From Candidatus Avoscillospira avicola (GTDB lineage Bacteria > Bacillota > Clostridia > Oscillospirales > Oscillospiraceae), in NCBI GenBank assembly GCA_018712245.1, contig DVHE01000048.1:1-64000 (forward strand): DNA of 64,000 nt, in the 5' to 3' direction. Shown one piece after another: positions 1 through 7,516 of this stretch. Position 1 is the first letter of the stretch. Each line of letters starts with the position of its first letter. The notes under the pieces are model-generated. The model was not told where the DNA came from, did not search any database, and saw only the letters and a program-made list of their open reading frames with translations. Made by a program: the position numbers and the translations under genes.

Positions 1-470
1 CGGCTATCAGCCGCCCGGAACCGGCTGCGTTCGGCGGCAGTCTGCCGGGATCTCGGCCTGGCAAGCGGGCGGCTAATAGCCGCCCCTACGATGTGGCCGA
101 TGGCTGGCACGTTCGGCGGTGACGCTCAGGCAAGGCTGCCCAGCGGACGCGCGATGCGCGCCCCTACGGTGAGGATAGGGGAAGTAGGGGCCGATGCCTT
201 CATCGGCCCGTGCCGCGCAGCGGCCTCTCGCGGAGGGCGCGGTAGTTTTGTATGTCCGTTTGTACCGCTGCACCCAAAGGCTCCCTTGCGGGCCTCCCCT
301 AAAGCCCTGCGGGCGTTAGGGGAGGCTTGGGCTGGTACGTTCAGCGAAATCGCTCCGGCACCGCGACCAAGCGGACGCGCGATGCGCGCCCCTACTCCCG
401 GTGTGTTCGGCGAACCGCTCTGACATCGCAGCCCGGCGGGATTGCGGCTTGCCGCGCTGCCGGAAAAACT
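1..470. repeat. Mosaic of dispersed palindromic repeats, no gene
   Basis: This stretch holds no convincing gene. It is built of modules that recur through the window. Family a palindromes (GGCGGCTAATAGCCGCC type) lie at 1-18 (cut by the window edge) and 68-90. Family c palindromes (GCGCGATGCGCGC with CCCCTAC edge) lie at 139-165 and 368-393. A family b palindrome (GGCCGATG..CATCGGCC) follows GTAGGGG at 185-212. An inverted copy of the GGTACAAACGG/GAGAGGCCGCT module lies at about 214-275. A CCTCCCCT..AGGGGAGG hairpin sits at about 294-327. Open frames here are by-products of the GC-rich repeats. Confidence 0.8.
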
Positions 471-507
471 ACGCAGGGGCCGATGCTGTCATCGGCCCCT
501 GCGTTCA
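470..507 (-). terminator. Intrinsic terminator of the xdh operon, made from a family b palindrome
   Basis: A perfect 15-bp stem (ACGCAGGGGCCGATG pairing with its complement at 491-505) lies just past the stop codon of the iron-sulfur subunit gene. Read on the minus strand, the stem is followed by GTAGTTTTT. The stem core GGGGCCGATG..CATCGGCCCC is the same palindrome scattered elsewhere as family b, so a dispersed repeat seems to serve as the terminator here. Confidence 0.7.
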
Positions 508-530
508 ATAGATTTATTAAACTGTGCTTG

Positions 531-1025
531 TTATTTAGCTGCCTGCTTGGCCAGGCGGGCCTCCATGGTCTTGCGGACGGCCCGGAGAATGTTCTCGTAG
601 CCGGTGCAGCGGCACAGGTGGCCGGAGAGGAGTTTTCTGAGTTCGTCGTCGCTGTAGCGCTTGCCGCTCTCGAGAATCTCCACGGCAGTCATGATAAAGC
701 CCGGGGTGCAGAAGCCGCACTGGATGGCGGCCTCGTCTACGAAGGCCTGCTGGATGTCGGACAGCTCGCCGTTGGGGCCCAGCAGCCCCTCCAGGGTGCG
801 GATCTCCTTGCCGTCGGCCCAGGCGGCCAGGTACAGGCAGGAGTTATAGCACTCGCCATTGATGATGACGTTGCAGGCGCCGCACTCGCCCACCTCGCAG
901 CCCTTCTTCACCGACGTGAGGCGGAAGTCGTTGCGCAGCAGATCGGTCAGGCTGGCGCGGACGTCCACCATGGCGGTGACGGGCTTGCCGTTGATGGTGC
1001 AATGAATTTCCTTGAACTGTGCCAT
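531..1025 (-). CDS. xdhC: Molybdenum hydroxylase (xanthine dehydrogenase type) [2Fe-2S] subunit
   Basis: 164-aa small subunit that passes electrons from the molybdopterin site to FAD. The N-terminal plant-type ferredoxin domain has Cys43, 48, 51 and 63 (CEVGECGAC then C). The C-terminal helical domain has Cys103, 106, 138 and 140 (CGFCTPG and CRCTGYENI), the standard two-cluster layout of this family, and the length is normal. The start at 1025 overlaps the FAD-subunit stop by one base (TGATG), so translation is coupled. It is the last gene of the three-gene operon. The substrate could be xanthine, hypoxanthine or another purine or N-heterocycle; the small subunit does not tell. The symbol follows E. 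coli xdhABC usage. Confidence 0.9.
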   Translation of the reverse strand: MAQFKEIHCTINGKPVTAMVDVRASLTDLLRNDFRLTSVKKGCEVGECGACNVIINGECYNSCLYLAAWADGKEIRTLEGLLGPNGELSDIQQAFVDEAAIQCGFCTPGFIMTAVEILESGKRYSDDELRKLLSGHLCRCTGYENILRAVRKTMEARLAKQAAK

Positions 1026-1906
1026 CAGAGCTCACCTCCTGCGAGACGAATGGATTCCGTGAGGCAGCGCCGGGCCAGCTCCACGGCGATGTGTTCCCGG
1101 AAGGCCTTGGAGGCCCGCCAGGAATCCCGGGGATGGACGTCCTCCAGGACGGCCTTGGCAAAGGCGGACACGGTCTCCTTGCTGACCGGCTTTCCCTTGG
1201 CTGCGGCTTCGGCGGTCTCGGCCCGCATGGGGATGGGGCCGGCCACGCCGTAGGCGATGCGGGCATCCTCGATGGTCTTCTTGTCCAAAGAGAGCTTCAC
1301 GTTCACGGAGCAGCCGGTGGTGGCGATGTCCATGGCCTCGCGCATGGCATACTTAATATAGTGGCCGAAGTAGCCCTCGTAGGCGGCCTTCGGGATCAGG
1401 ATGGCGGTCTGAATTTCGTCGGGCTTTAAGTCCACCACGCCGGCCTTGATGTAAAAGTCCCGGATGGGCAGGCGGCGGATGCCGTGGCTTCCGGTCAGCT
1501 CCACCACGGCATCCCAGGCGAAGAGGGTGGAGGCGGAGTCGGCGGAGGTGACGCCGTTGCAGGTGTTGCCGCCGATGGTGCCGGCGTTGCGAATCTGCGG
1601 GCCGCCCACCAGGTCCACGGCCTCACCGAGGACGTTGATGTACTGCTGGATGATGGGATCGCGGGTGATGTGAGAGAAGCTGGTCAGGGAGCCGATGCGG
1701 ATGGTGCCGTCGGCCTCCAGGGTCACGCCCCGGAGGGCGTCGATGCCGAAGATGGAGATCAGAGCCTTGCCGGCCCGCTTGCCCTCGCGCATCTGCACCA
1801 GCACGTCGGTGCCGCCGGCGATGATCTGGGCCTCGGGGTGGGCTAAGCGCAGCGCCACGGCCTCTTCCACGGACTTGGCTTCATAGAGTGCTGCAAGATC
1901 GTACAT
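1025..1906 (-). CDS. xdhB: Molybdenum hydroxylase FAD-binding subunit
   Basis: 293-aa middle subunit of the xanthine dehydrogenase-type complex, carrying the FAD that reduces the final acceptor, usually NAD+. The vanillyl-alcohol-oxidase-type FAD signatures are present: AGGTD at about residues 30-34 and RNAGTIGGN at about 106-114, followed by the CO dehydrogenase flavoprotein C-terminal domain. I chose the ATG at 1906, which has an AGGAGG site 7 bases upstream; an in-frame GTG at 1912 lies too close to that site. It starts 2 bases after the large-subunit stop and overlaps the Fe-S subunit start, so the three genes form one tight operon. Confidence 0.9.
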   Translation of the reverse strand: MYDLAALYEAKSVEEAVALRLAHPEAQIIAGGTDVLVQMREGKRAGKALISIFGIDALRGVTLEADGTIRIGSLTSFSHITRDPIIQQYINVLGEAVDLVGGPQIRNAGTIGGNTCNGVTSADSASTLFAWDAVVELTGSHGIRRLPIRDFYIKAGVVDLKPDEIQTAILIPKAAYEGYFGHYIKYAMREAMDIATTGCSVNVKLSLDKKTIEDARIAYGVAGPIPMRAETAEAAAKGKPVSKETVSAFAKAVLEDVHPRDSWRASKAFREHIAVELARRCLTESIRLAGGEL

Positions 1907-1908
1907 GG

Positions 1909-4206
1909 TCACACCTCCTCAAAGAGCCCGGCCTCCTGGAACTTGGCAAAGAGGACATGGGGCGTGATGGGACACTGGTTGATGGCCACGCCGGTGGCCT
2001 GGAAAATGGCGTTGCGGATGGCCGGGGCGCCGGAGCAGGCCGGCGGCTCGCCCAGGGCCTTGGTGCCGTAGGGGCTGGTGGGCTCGGGGTTCTCCACGAA
2101 GCGGGCCTCCAGGTGGGGGTGGTCCATTGTGGTGGAGAGCTTGTAGTCCAGCAGGTTGTTGTTGAGAACGCGGCCTGTCTTGGGGTCGAACTTCAGCTCT
2201 TCGGAGAGGCCGTAGCCAATGGCCATGGACATACCGCCGTGGACCTGGGCCTCGGCCAGCGCCGGGTTGATGAGGCTGCCGCAGTCGTGGACGTTGACCA
2301 TGTTGAGGAGCTTCACCTTGCACATGGGGATATCCACCTCCACCTCGGCAAAGGAGCAGCCGAAGGAGTAGGCGTTGGACTTGATCTGGTACGTGCTCTC
2401 GGCGGTGATATGCTCCGAGTGGGTCATGGAGTAGAGAGCCTCGGTGGCCAGCTCGCCCAGGGTCATCAGCACCCGGCCGTCGGGCACCCGGACGATCTTG
2501 CCGTCGATTAAGTCCAGATTGGCCACGGGCATCCGGGTCAGTTCCTGGGCGTATTTGAGAATCCGCTCCTTTAAGAGCTGGCCGGTCTGCTGGATGGAGA
2601 AGCCGCCGATGTAGGTCTGGCGGGAGGCGTAGGCGCCCAGGCCGAAGGGAGTGACGTCGGTGTCCTGAGTGGAGACGATGTGGACGTCGGAAACCGGGAT
2701 GCCCACGGCGTCGGCGGCCATCTGGCTGTAAGCGGTGTCGCAGCCCTGGCCGATCTCGGTCTCACCGGTCTGTACCTGGATGGAGCCGTCCTGGTTCAAA
2801 ACCATGCGGCAGGAGCTACTTTCCAGGGAGATGGGCCAGACAGCGGTGTTGTACCAGAACACCGCGCAGCCCACGCCCCGGCGGATGGGGCCGGTCTGGT
2901 TCTGATACTGCGCGTATTTCTTCTGATACTCCAGCACGGCCTCGCCCTTTTCCAGGACCTGGCGGAAGGTGTCGTAGTAGTTTTCGTTCTTGGAGAAGCC
3001 GTCCACGTAGCCCTGGTGCATCACGAAGCGGTTGCGGTACTCCAGGGGCGGAATGCCCAGCGTCTTGGCGATGTCGTCGATGTGGCTCTCCCCGGCGAAC
3101 ATGGCCTGGGGGATGCCGTAGCCGCGCATGGCGCCGGCGGCAGGCCGGTTGGTGTAGACGGTCCAGCAGTCGCCCTCGACATTGGCGCAGGGGTAGAGCT
3201 GCGGGAAGCAGTTCATGCCCTTGGCGCCGACGCCGTGGCCGTGGGAGGCGTAAGCGCCCTGGTTGGAGTAGCACTCGATCTTCCGGGCGGCAAAGGAGCC
3301 GTCCGGCCGGACCCAGGAGATGATGTGGGTGCGGATGGCGTGGCGGACGCGGTTGGAGACGAAGGTCTCCTCCCGGGCGCAGTCCAGCTTCACCAGCCGG
3401 CCGCCCACCTGGGTGCAGACCCAGGCGCACAGGGGTTCATAGAGGGCGTCCTGCTTGTTGCCGAAGCCGCCGCCGATGTAGGGCTTGATGATCCGCACCT
3501 TGCCCCAGGGGATACCCAGGGCCTGGCCCACGACGCGGCGGATGATGTGGGGGATCTGGGTGGAGGAAGTCACCACCACCCGCCCGGCCTCCATCTGGGC
3601 GAAGCAGATGTGGTTTTCGATGTGGCAGTGCTGGACGGTGGGGGTGTCGTACCAGCCCTCCACCTTGATGAGGCCCGGCTCCCGGATGGCGGCTTCATAG
3701 TCGCCGTTGCGGAAGCCCGTGTGGGCCAGGATGTTGCCGGGGGAACCCTCGTGGAGCTGGGTGGCGCCCTCTTTCATGGCGTCGAAGACGTCCAGCAGCA
3801 CCGGGTATTCCTCATAGCTGACCTTGACGGCCCGGACGGCCTGGGCGGCGGCGACTTCGTCCTCCGCCACCACCACGGCCACGTCGTCGCCGTAGTACCG
3901 GACCCGGCGGTTCAGAAGCAGCCGGTCCGCCACGTCCTGGTGGCTGGGGTCGGTACTCCAGGGATGGCCCGCCGTGGGGAAGGGACGGTCAGGCACGTCG
4001 AAGCAGGTGAGAATTTTGACGACGCCGGGAATCCGCGCGGCCTCCGCCGTGTCCACCGCCGTGACCAGGCCGTTGGCCACGGTGGAGTGGACGATCTTGA
4101 CGACGAGGGCGCTGCGGTCGCACAGGTCATCGGTGTACTTGGCCCGGCCTGTGGCCTTGTCAAAGGCGTCCACCCGGGGGATGGACTTGCCTACGCTTGC
4201 ACGCAT
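1909..4206 (-). CDS. xdhA: Molybdenum hydroxylase catalytic subunit (xanthine dehydrogenase type)
   Basis: 765-aa large subunit that binds the molybdopterin cofactor and hydroxylates the substrate using water. The Ald_Xan_dh_C N-terminal domain (about residues 15-125) is followed by the MoCoBD domain. The glycine-rich GGGFGNKQ lies at 245-252, AMRGYG near 359-364, GQGCDT in the second half, and GTKALGEPP near 714-722 with the catalytic Glu at about 720. Length and order match single-chain bacterial XdhA. It is first in the operon, with AAGGAGGGT before the ATG. A MocA-type cofactor gene is divergent from it, and purine permeases and a purine phosphoribosyltransferase occur elsewhere in the window. 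Purine oxidation is therefore the favoured role, but substrate specificity in this superfamily cannot be read safely by eye. Confidence 0.88.
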   Translation of the reverse strand: MRASVGKSIPRVDAFDKATGRAKYTDDLCDRSALVVKIVHSTVANGLVTAVDTAEAARIPGVVKILTCFDVPDRPFPTAGHPWSTDPSHQDVADRLLLNRRVRYYGDDVAVVVAEDEVAAAQAVRAVKVSYEEYPVLLDVFDAMKEGATQLHEGSPGNILAHTGFRNGDYEAAIREPGLIKVEGWYDTPTVQHCHIENHICFAQMEAGRVVVTSSTQIPHIIRRVVGQALGIPWGKVRIIKPYIGGGFGNKQDALYEPLCAWVCTQVGGRLVKLDCAREETFVSNRVRHAIRTHIISWVRPDGSFAARKIECYSNQGAYASHGHGVGAKGMNCFPQLYPCANVEGDCWTVYTNRPAAGAMRGYGIPQAMFAGESHIDDIAKTLGIPPLEYRNRFVMHQGYVDGFSKNENYYDTFRQVLEKGEAVLEYQKKYAQYQNQTGPIRRGVGCAVFWYNTAVWPISLESSSCRMVLNQDGSIQVQTGETEIGQGCDTAYSQMAADAVGIPVSDVHIVSTQDTDVTPFGLGAYASRQTYIGGFSIQQTGQLLKERILKYAQELTRMPVANLDLIDGKIVRVPDGRVLMTLGELATEALYSMTHSEHITAESTYQIKSNAYSFGCSFAEVEVDIPMCKVKLLNMVNVHDCGSLINPALAEAQVHGGMSMAIGYGLSEELKFDPKTGRVLNNNLLDYKLSTTMDHPHLEARFVENPEPTSPYGTKALGEPPACSGAPAIRNAIFQATGVAINQCPITPHVLFAKFQEAGLFEEV

Positions 4207-4253
4207 GGATAACCCTCCTTACACTGTAGTTGGTTCGAGCTTTTCTTGGTTCT

Positions 4254-4364
4254 ATGATACCACAGATTCGGCGTCGGCGAAAGAAATAGCCGTTATCTTT
4301 TCAAAGAATATCGAACTGCACAAATTCCGCCGCCCTTGACCCCGGCGGCGCCGGGGGGTATACT
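4254..4364. promoter_or_regulatory. Divergent promoters for xdhABC and mocA
   Basis: On the minus strand, TTTCGC (4277-4282) and TATCAT (4254-4259) are separated by 17 bases and face the xdh operon. On the plus strand, TTGACC (4336-4341), 17 bases, then TATACT (4359-4364) faces mocA. This implies an mRNA leader of about 130 nt for mocA (about 4371-4503). I recognise no known Moco or purine riboswitch in it. Confidence 0.6.
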
Positions 4365-4503
4365 ATCAGAAAGTGACAAACGCGGTGCGAAAGGGACGCC
4401 GGGCCGGAATCTCGCAGGATTTCGCAAAGGAAAGTCGGAAATTTCCTGGAGATTTGGGCGCGTGGCGCGGTTTCGGCGCGCTGCGGAGCGGGAGGCGAGG
4501 CAG

Positions 4504-5085
4504 ATGAAATTGGGGCTGGTCGTCATGGCGGCGGGGGCCGGGACGCGCTTTGGCGGCGGGAAGCTGCTGGCGCCGTTTCAGGGGACGCCGCTCTATGCCC
4601 GGGCGCTGGACGCGGTGCCGGAAGGGGTGTTTCACCGGACGGCGGTGGTGACGGCCATCGAGCCGATGCTGTCCCTGGCGGCGGCGCGGGGGTTTTTGCC
4701 AGTGGTCAACGACCGCCCGGCGCTGGGCGTCAGCCGCACCATCGCCCTGGGGCTGGATGCCCTGGGGGACGTGGATGGGGCCATGTTCCTGGCGGCGGAC
4801 CAGCCGCTGCTGCGCCCGGAGACGGTGCGCCGCCTGACCGAAGCGTTTTTCGCCCACCCGGCGGCCATCGTTGCTCCGGCGGCGTCGGGCAGGCGGGGCG
4901 GACCGTGTACCTTCCCGGCGGCGTGCTTTCCGCAGCTGCGCCGCCTGACCGGCGACCAGGGCGGCGCGGCGGTGATCCGGGCCGAGGCGGCGCGGCTGCT
5001 GCTGGTGGAGGTCCCGGCGGCGGAGCTGTGGGATGCCGACACGCCCCAGGCCCTCCGGGCCCTGGAGCGGGCGAAGTGCCCATGA
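4504..5085 (+). CDS. MocA/MobA-like molybdenum cofactor nucleotidyltransferase
   Basis: 193-aa protein of the NTP-transferase (GT-A fold) family. It has the signature AAGAGTRFGGGK at about residues 9-20, then the acidic nucleotide/metal motif AADQP at 97-101 and a C-terminal DADTPQ. MocA enzymes attach CMP to molybdopterin to make the MCD form used by xanthine dehydrogenase-type hydroxylases; MobA attaches GMP. The divergent position next to a molybdenum hydroxylase operon favours a MocA-like cytidylyltransferase, but base specificity is not proven. I chose the ATG at 4504 because the family motif starts right there and GGGAGGCGAGGCAG gives a ribosome site. A longer in-frame extension to 4336 would run across the promoter. 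Confidence 0.8.
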   Translation: MKLGLVVMAAGAGTRFGGGKLLAPFQGTPLYARALDAVPEGVFHRTAVVTAIEPMLSLAAARGFLPVVNDRPALGVSRTIALGLDALGDVDGAMFLAADQPLLRPETVRRLTEAFFAHPAAIVAPAASGRRGGPCTFPAACFPQLRRLTGDQGGAAVIRAEAARLLLVEVPAAELWDADTPQALRALERAKCP

Positions 5086-5451
5086 TTCCCAGGGGACGCT
5101 GCCGCAAATTTTCCGCCGCATCTTACATTGTGCAGTAAGGGCGCGCATCGTGTGCCCGCCTGCTTGCGCTGCCAGAGCGCCTGCGCCGAACGCAGCGGCT
5201 CCCGGCCACATCGTAGGGGCGGCCTCACCAAACTACCGCCCCTACGACGGCGACGGGAAATCACTGGTACAAACGGCCATATCAAACCACCACACCCTCC
5301 TCGAGAGGCCGCTTCGCGGCACGGACGCGTGATGCGCGTGATCTACGGTGAAAATGGGAAAATCGTGCGTAAAACTGCCGGTTTGCACCCGCCAAGGCTC
5401 CCCTGTGTAAGGGGAGCTGTCACGGCAAAGCCGTGACTGAGGGGTTGTAAC
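5086..5451. repeat. Palindromic repeat mosaic upstream of 272-bp element copy A
   Basis: No gene is visible. The stretch holds a module with GAACGCAG (about 5155-5210), a family a variant starting GTAGGGGCGG (about 5214-5245), the GGTACAAACGGCC..GAGAGGCCGCT module (about 5266-5320), a degenerate family c palindrome (about 5325-5346), and at 5394-5447 the element CTCCCCTGTGTAAGGGGAG followed by the hairpin GTCACGGC-AAA-GCCGTGAC and TGAGGGGTTG. The order of modules is the same as in the other repeat islands. Confidence 0.75.
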
Positions 5452-5722
5452 GCTACCGCGTGCAAAATCTAACCCCTGTTCTGGTGCAGTCTGTGCGGCC
5501 TTTGAGGAAAGTTCTGTAGCCGTAACGGCTGGCCGATTCTACTGGCCCGCGCGAAGCCGGGAAGGGGCAGGCAGTATGGGACGGGACAGCCCGGTGGAGC
5601 GTAGCAGCTTAGGCAATGCCTCTCCTTGGGATGCACGCCGCGGGGCCCAAGGGAGTCCGGGGGCCGCAGCCCCCGGCGCATTTTGGGAACTTTTCTGCGG
5701 TGAAAAGTTCCCCGCCGGAGGC
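5452..5722 (+). repeat. 272-bp dispersed element, copy A
   Basis: One of four copies (others at 23812-24083, 39882-40153 and, reversed, 45599-45872) of nearly equal length and similar sequence. Landmarks: TGCAAAATC at the left end, GTGCGGCCTTTGAGGAAAG, GTAGCCGTAACGG, AAGCCGGGAAGGGGCAGG, GGGATGCACGCCGC, the hairpin CCGGGGGC-CGCA-GCCCCCGG (5657-5676), and the hairpin GGGAACTTTTC..GAAAAGTTCCC (5685-5712), ending CCCGCCGGAGG. No frame is conserved in a protein-like way. It is not part of any known family I can name. Confidence 0.8.
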
Positions 5723-6092
5723 CGGGGAAAGACAGCCAGTGCGCAGATGCCGCCCCGGCTGTTGAGGCCGCTGACGCGGCTCGGGCCGATGTGGGCATCG
5801 GCCCCTACATTCCCACCAGGCCACCGGTTCTCACCGTAGGGGCGCGCATCGCGCGTCCGCCTGGCTGTATCGTCAGAGTGCCACCGCCGAACGCAGCGGT
5901 TCCCGGCCACATCGTAGGGGCGGCTAATAGCCGCCCGCTTGCCAGGCAGCAATCCCGGCGGGCTGCCGTCGAACGCAGCCGGTTCCGGGCGGCGACGGGA
6001 AATCGCTGGTACAAACGGCCTTCCGCGACCACTGTACTCTCCGCGAGAGGCCGCTGCGCGGCGCGGATGGGGCTGATGCGTTTCGGAGCGGC
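5723..6092. repeat. Palindromic repeat mosaic downstream of copy A
   Basis: Non-coding. It contains a family b palindrome with CCCCTAC edge (5785-5812), a family c palindrome with GTAGGGGC edge (5839-5863), a CGAACGCAGCGG module, a family a palindrome (5914-5940), a CTTGCCAGGCAGC..GAACGCAG module, and the GGTACAAACGGCC..GAGAGGCCGCTGCGCGGC module (about 6008-6062). The DUF3786 gene starts about 60 bases further on. Confidence 0.75.
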
Positions 6093-6155
6093 CCCTACGG
6101 CATCCTCTATCAGGTCTGCGCCTTTGGGAGGCGCCATACGGAAAGGAGAAATCAT

Positions 6156-6800
6156 ATGGAGCGGAAAGACAACTACGAGACCTGGCGGCGGGACTGGCGC
6201 GCCCGGTTTTTGACGCTGGATCGGGAGGCGCTGCTGCGGAAGCTGCCGTGGCTGCGGCAGACCCGGCGCGGCCTTCTGGTGCGCTATTTCATCTGGGACG
6301 TGGAGATCGACGGCGCCACCGGCGAGTTGACCGCGCCCATCGACCTCCAGCTCTACGACGAGATGAACATTTTCACCCTCCTGTGGTACTGCAAGGAGGG
6401 CGCTGTACGCGCCGGGGAGTTTGTCCCCTTTGACCGCCTGACGCACGCCGCGCCCTACGGCCCGGCCTTTCGCCGGGGGAACCTGGAGACGCTGGCGGCG
6501 TCCTTCGCCGGACGGCCCGAAGCCCTGGAGCGGGCGCTGCTGGCCCTGGGTGGCCGAAAGCTCCCCTCCGGCGACGTGGGCTACGAGATCGACGTCTTCC
6601 CGGACTTTCCCATGCGCGTCCTCTTCTGGGACGCAGACGACGAATTCCAAGCCCAGGCCAACCTGCTTTTCGACAAAAACGCGACCGACTTCATCCACGT
6701 GGAGAGTGTCGTCACTATCGCCTCCCAGGCTGAAGTATGGCTGGAGCGGCTGGCCGCGGGGAGGTCTGAACAGGAGCAAAGATGGAAAACAGAATCATAA
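6156..6800 (+). CDS. DUF3786-like protein
   Basis: 214-aa soluble protein with no signal peptide or membrane segment. I recognise it as resembling the DUF3786 family from the fold-like pattern of a middle MNIFTLLWYCKEG region followed by a C-terminal DVFPDFPMRVLFWDADDEF and an ending FDKNATDFIHVESV. No biochemical function is established that I can cite. AAAGGAG lies 7-8 bases before the ATG. The stop overlaps the next gene by 19 bases, so the two are probably co-translated. It follows a repeat island and its base composition is typical of the window, unlike the two following genes, which look less GC-rich. Confidence 0.7.
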   Translation: MERKDNYETWRRDWRARFLTLDREALLRKLPWLRQTRRGLLVRYFIWDVEIDGATGELTAPIDLQLYDEMNIFTLLWYCKEGAVRAGEFVPFDRLTHAAPYGPAFRRGNLETLAASFAGRPEALERALLALGGRKLPSGDVGYEIDVFPDFPMRVLFWDADDEFQAQANLLFDKNATDFIHVESVVTIASQAEVWLERLAAGRSEQEQRWKTES

Positions 6801-7393
6801 CAGACATTTCAAACTACATATTTGTTTCCGATGAGCCGGAACAGGCTGACGCAATCTTTCTGCCTGGTGGCTCGCACCCCACGCCAGCGGAATATGCTGC
6901 CTGTCTCTACCAGAAAGGATATGCCAGATGGTTAATTCCGTCTGGTGGAATCAGCGTAAAAAGAGAAAAATGGCCCGGCGTGCAAGCAAAGGCGGACATA
7001 TACCATGGCGACTACCAATCGGATTGCGAGTTCCTCACCGATGTGCTTGTGAAGAACGGCGTACCGGCCAGTGCCATCATCGGAGAAAATCAGTCGGGCC
7101 ATACACGCGATAATGCATTTTTGTCGCGGAAGCTCGTTGACGCAAAGGGAATTGGGATCGAGACTGCTTTGATTGTGTGCAAGGCGTTTCACGCCCGGCG
7201 CTGTCTGATGCTTTACCAAATGGCATTTCCGGAGGTCACGTTCAAGGTTTGTCCCGTATCTTGCTACAACATCACGAAGGACAATTGGTTCAAGACAGAA
7301 CAGGGAGTTGATCGCGTGTTGGGGGAACTTACCCGGTGCGGCAATCAGTTTGTCGGGGATATTAAGGCGTACTTATTGAAAAGTACAGATTGA
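6782..7393 (+). CDS. YdcF/SanA family protein (DUF218)
   Basis: 203-aa protein of the DUF218 (YdcF/ElyC/SanA) superfamily. The Rossmann-like start has ADAIFLPGGSHP and then IPSGGISV. The family's acidic/polar motif region appears as GENQSGHTRDNAFLSRKL, and a later strand-turn as ALIVCKAFHARRCLMLYQ. Unlike SanA and ElyC it has no N-terminal membrane anchor, so it should be cytosolic. Reported roles in the superfamily range from envelope polysaccharide metabolism to SAM binding; none can be assigned here. The start lies inside the end of the DUF3786 gene. Codon use is visibly less GC-rich than in neighbouring biosynthetic genes, as in the MFS gene that follows, which hints at separate acquisition. 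Confidence 0.75.
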   Translation: MENRIITDISNYIFVSDEPEQADAIFLPGGSHPTPAEYAACLYQKGYARWLIPSGGISVKREKWPGVQAKADIYHGDYQSDCEFLTDVLVKNGVPASAIIGENQSGHTRDNAFLSRKLVDAKGIGIETALIVCKAFHARRCLMLYQMAFPEVTFKVCPVSCYNITKDNWFKTEQGVDRVLGELTRCGNQFVGDIKAYLLKSTD

Positions 7394-7516
7394 AGATGAT
7401 GAAGGCGGCCTTATGCCCCTGCACTTACAGCGGCTGGCCGCGGACGCCTAGCCGCGGGGGAAGATCGGGCGAGGCTGTGGATGGGCCGCACAGTTTCATA
7501 AACGGAGTTTTTTGTA

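Noticed and set aside
1906-1912. GTG at 1912 as start of the FAD subunit
   Set aside because: It lies only about two bases from the AGGAGG site, whereas the ATG at 1906 has proper spacing.
4371-4503. Moco riboswitch in the mocA leader
   Set aside because: The leader is GC-rich and can fold, but I could not identify the conserved Moco aptamer segments.
5539-5952. Open frames within the 272-bp elements giving similar peptides (PPAGNFS..QNAPGAAAPG)
   Set aside because: The shared peptide reflects the shared DNA. Frames differ in length and phase between copies, lack ribosome sites and run through hairpins.
5086-6092. CRISPR array, suggested by many short repeats
   Set aside because: Repeats are palindromic, of several kinds, irregularly spaced and in both orientations; there are no unique spacers of constant length and no cas genes.
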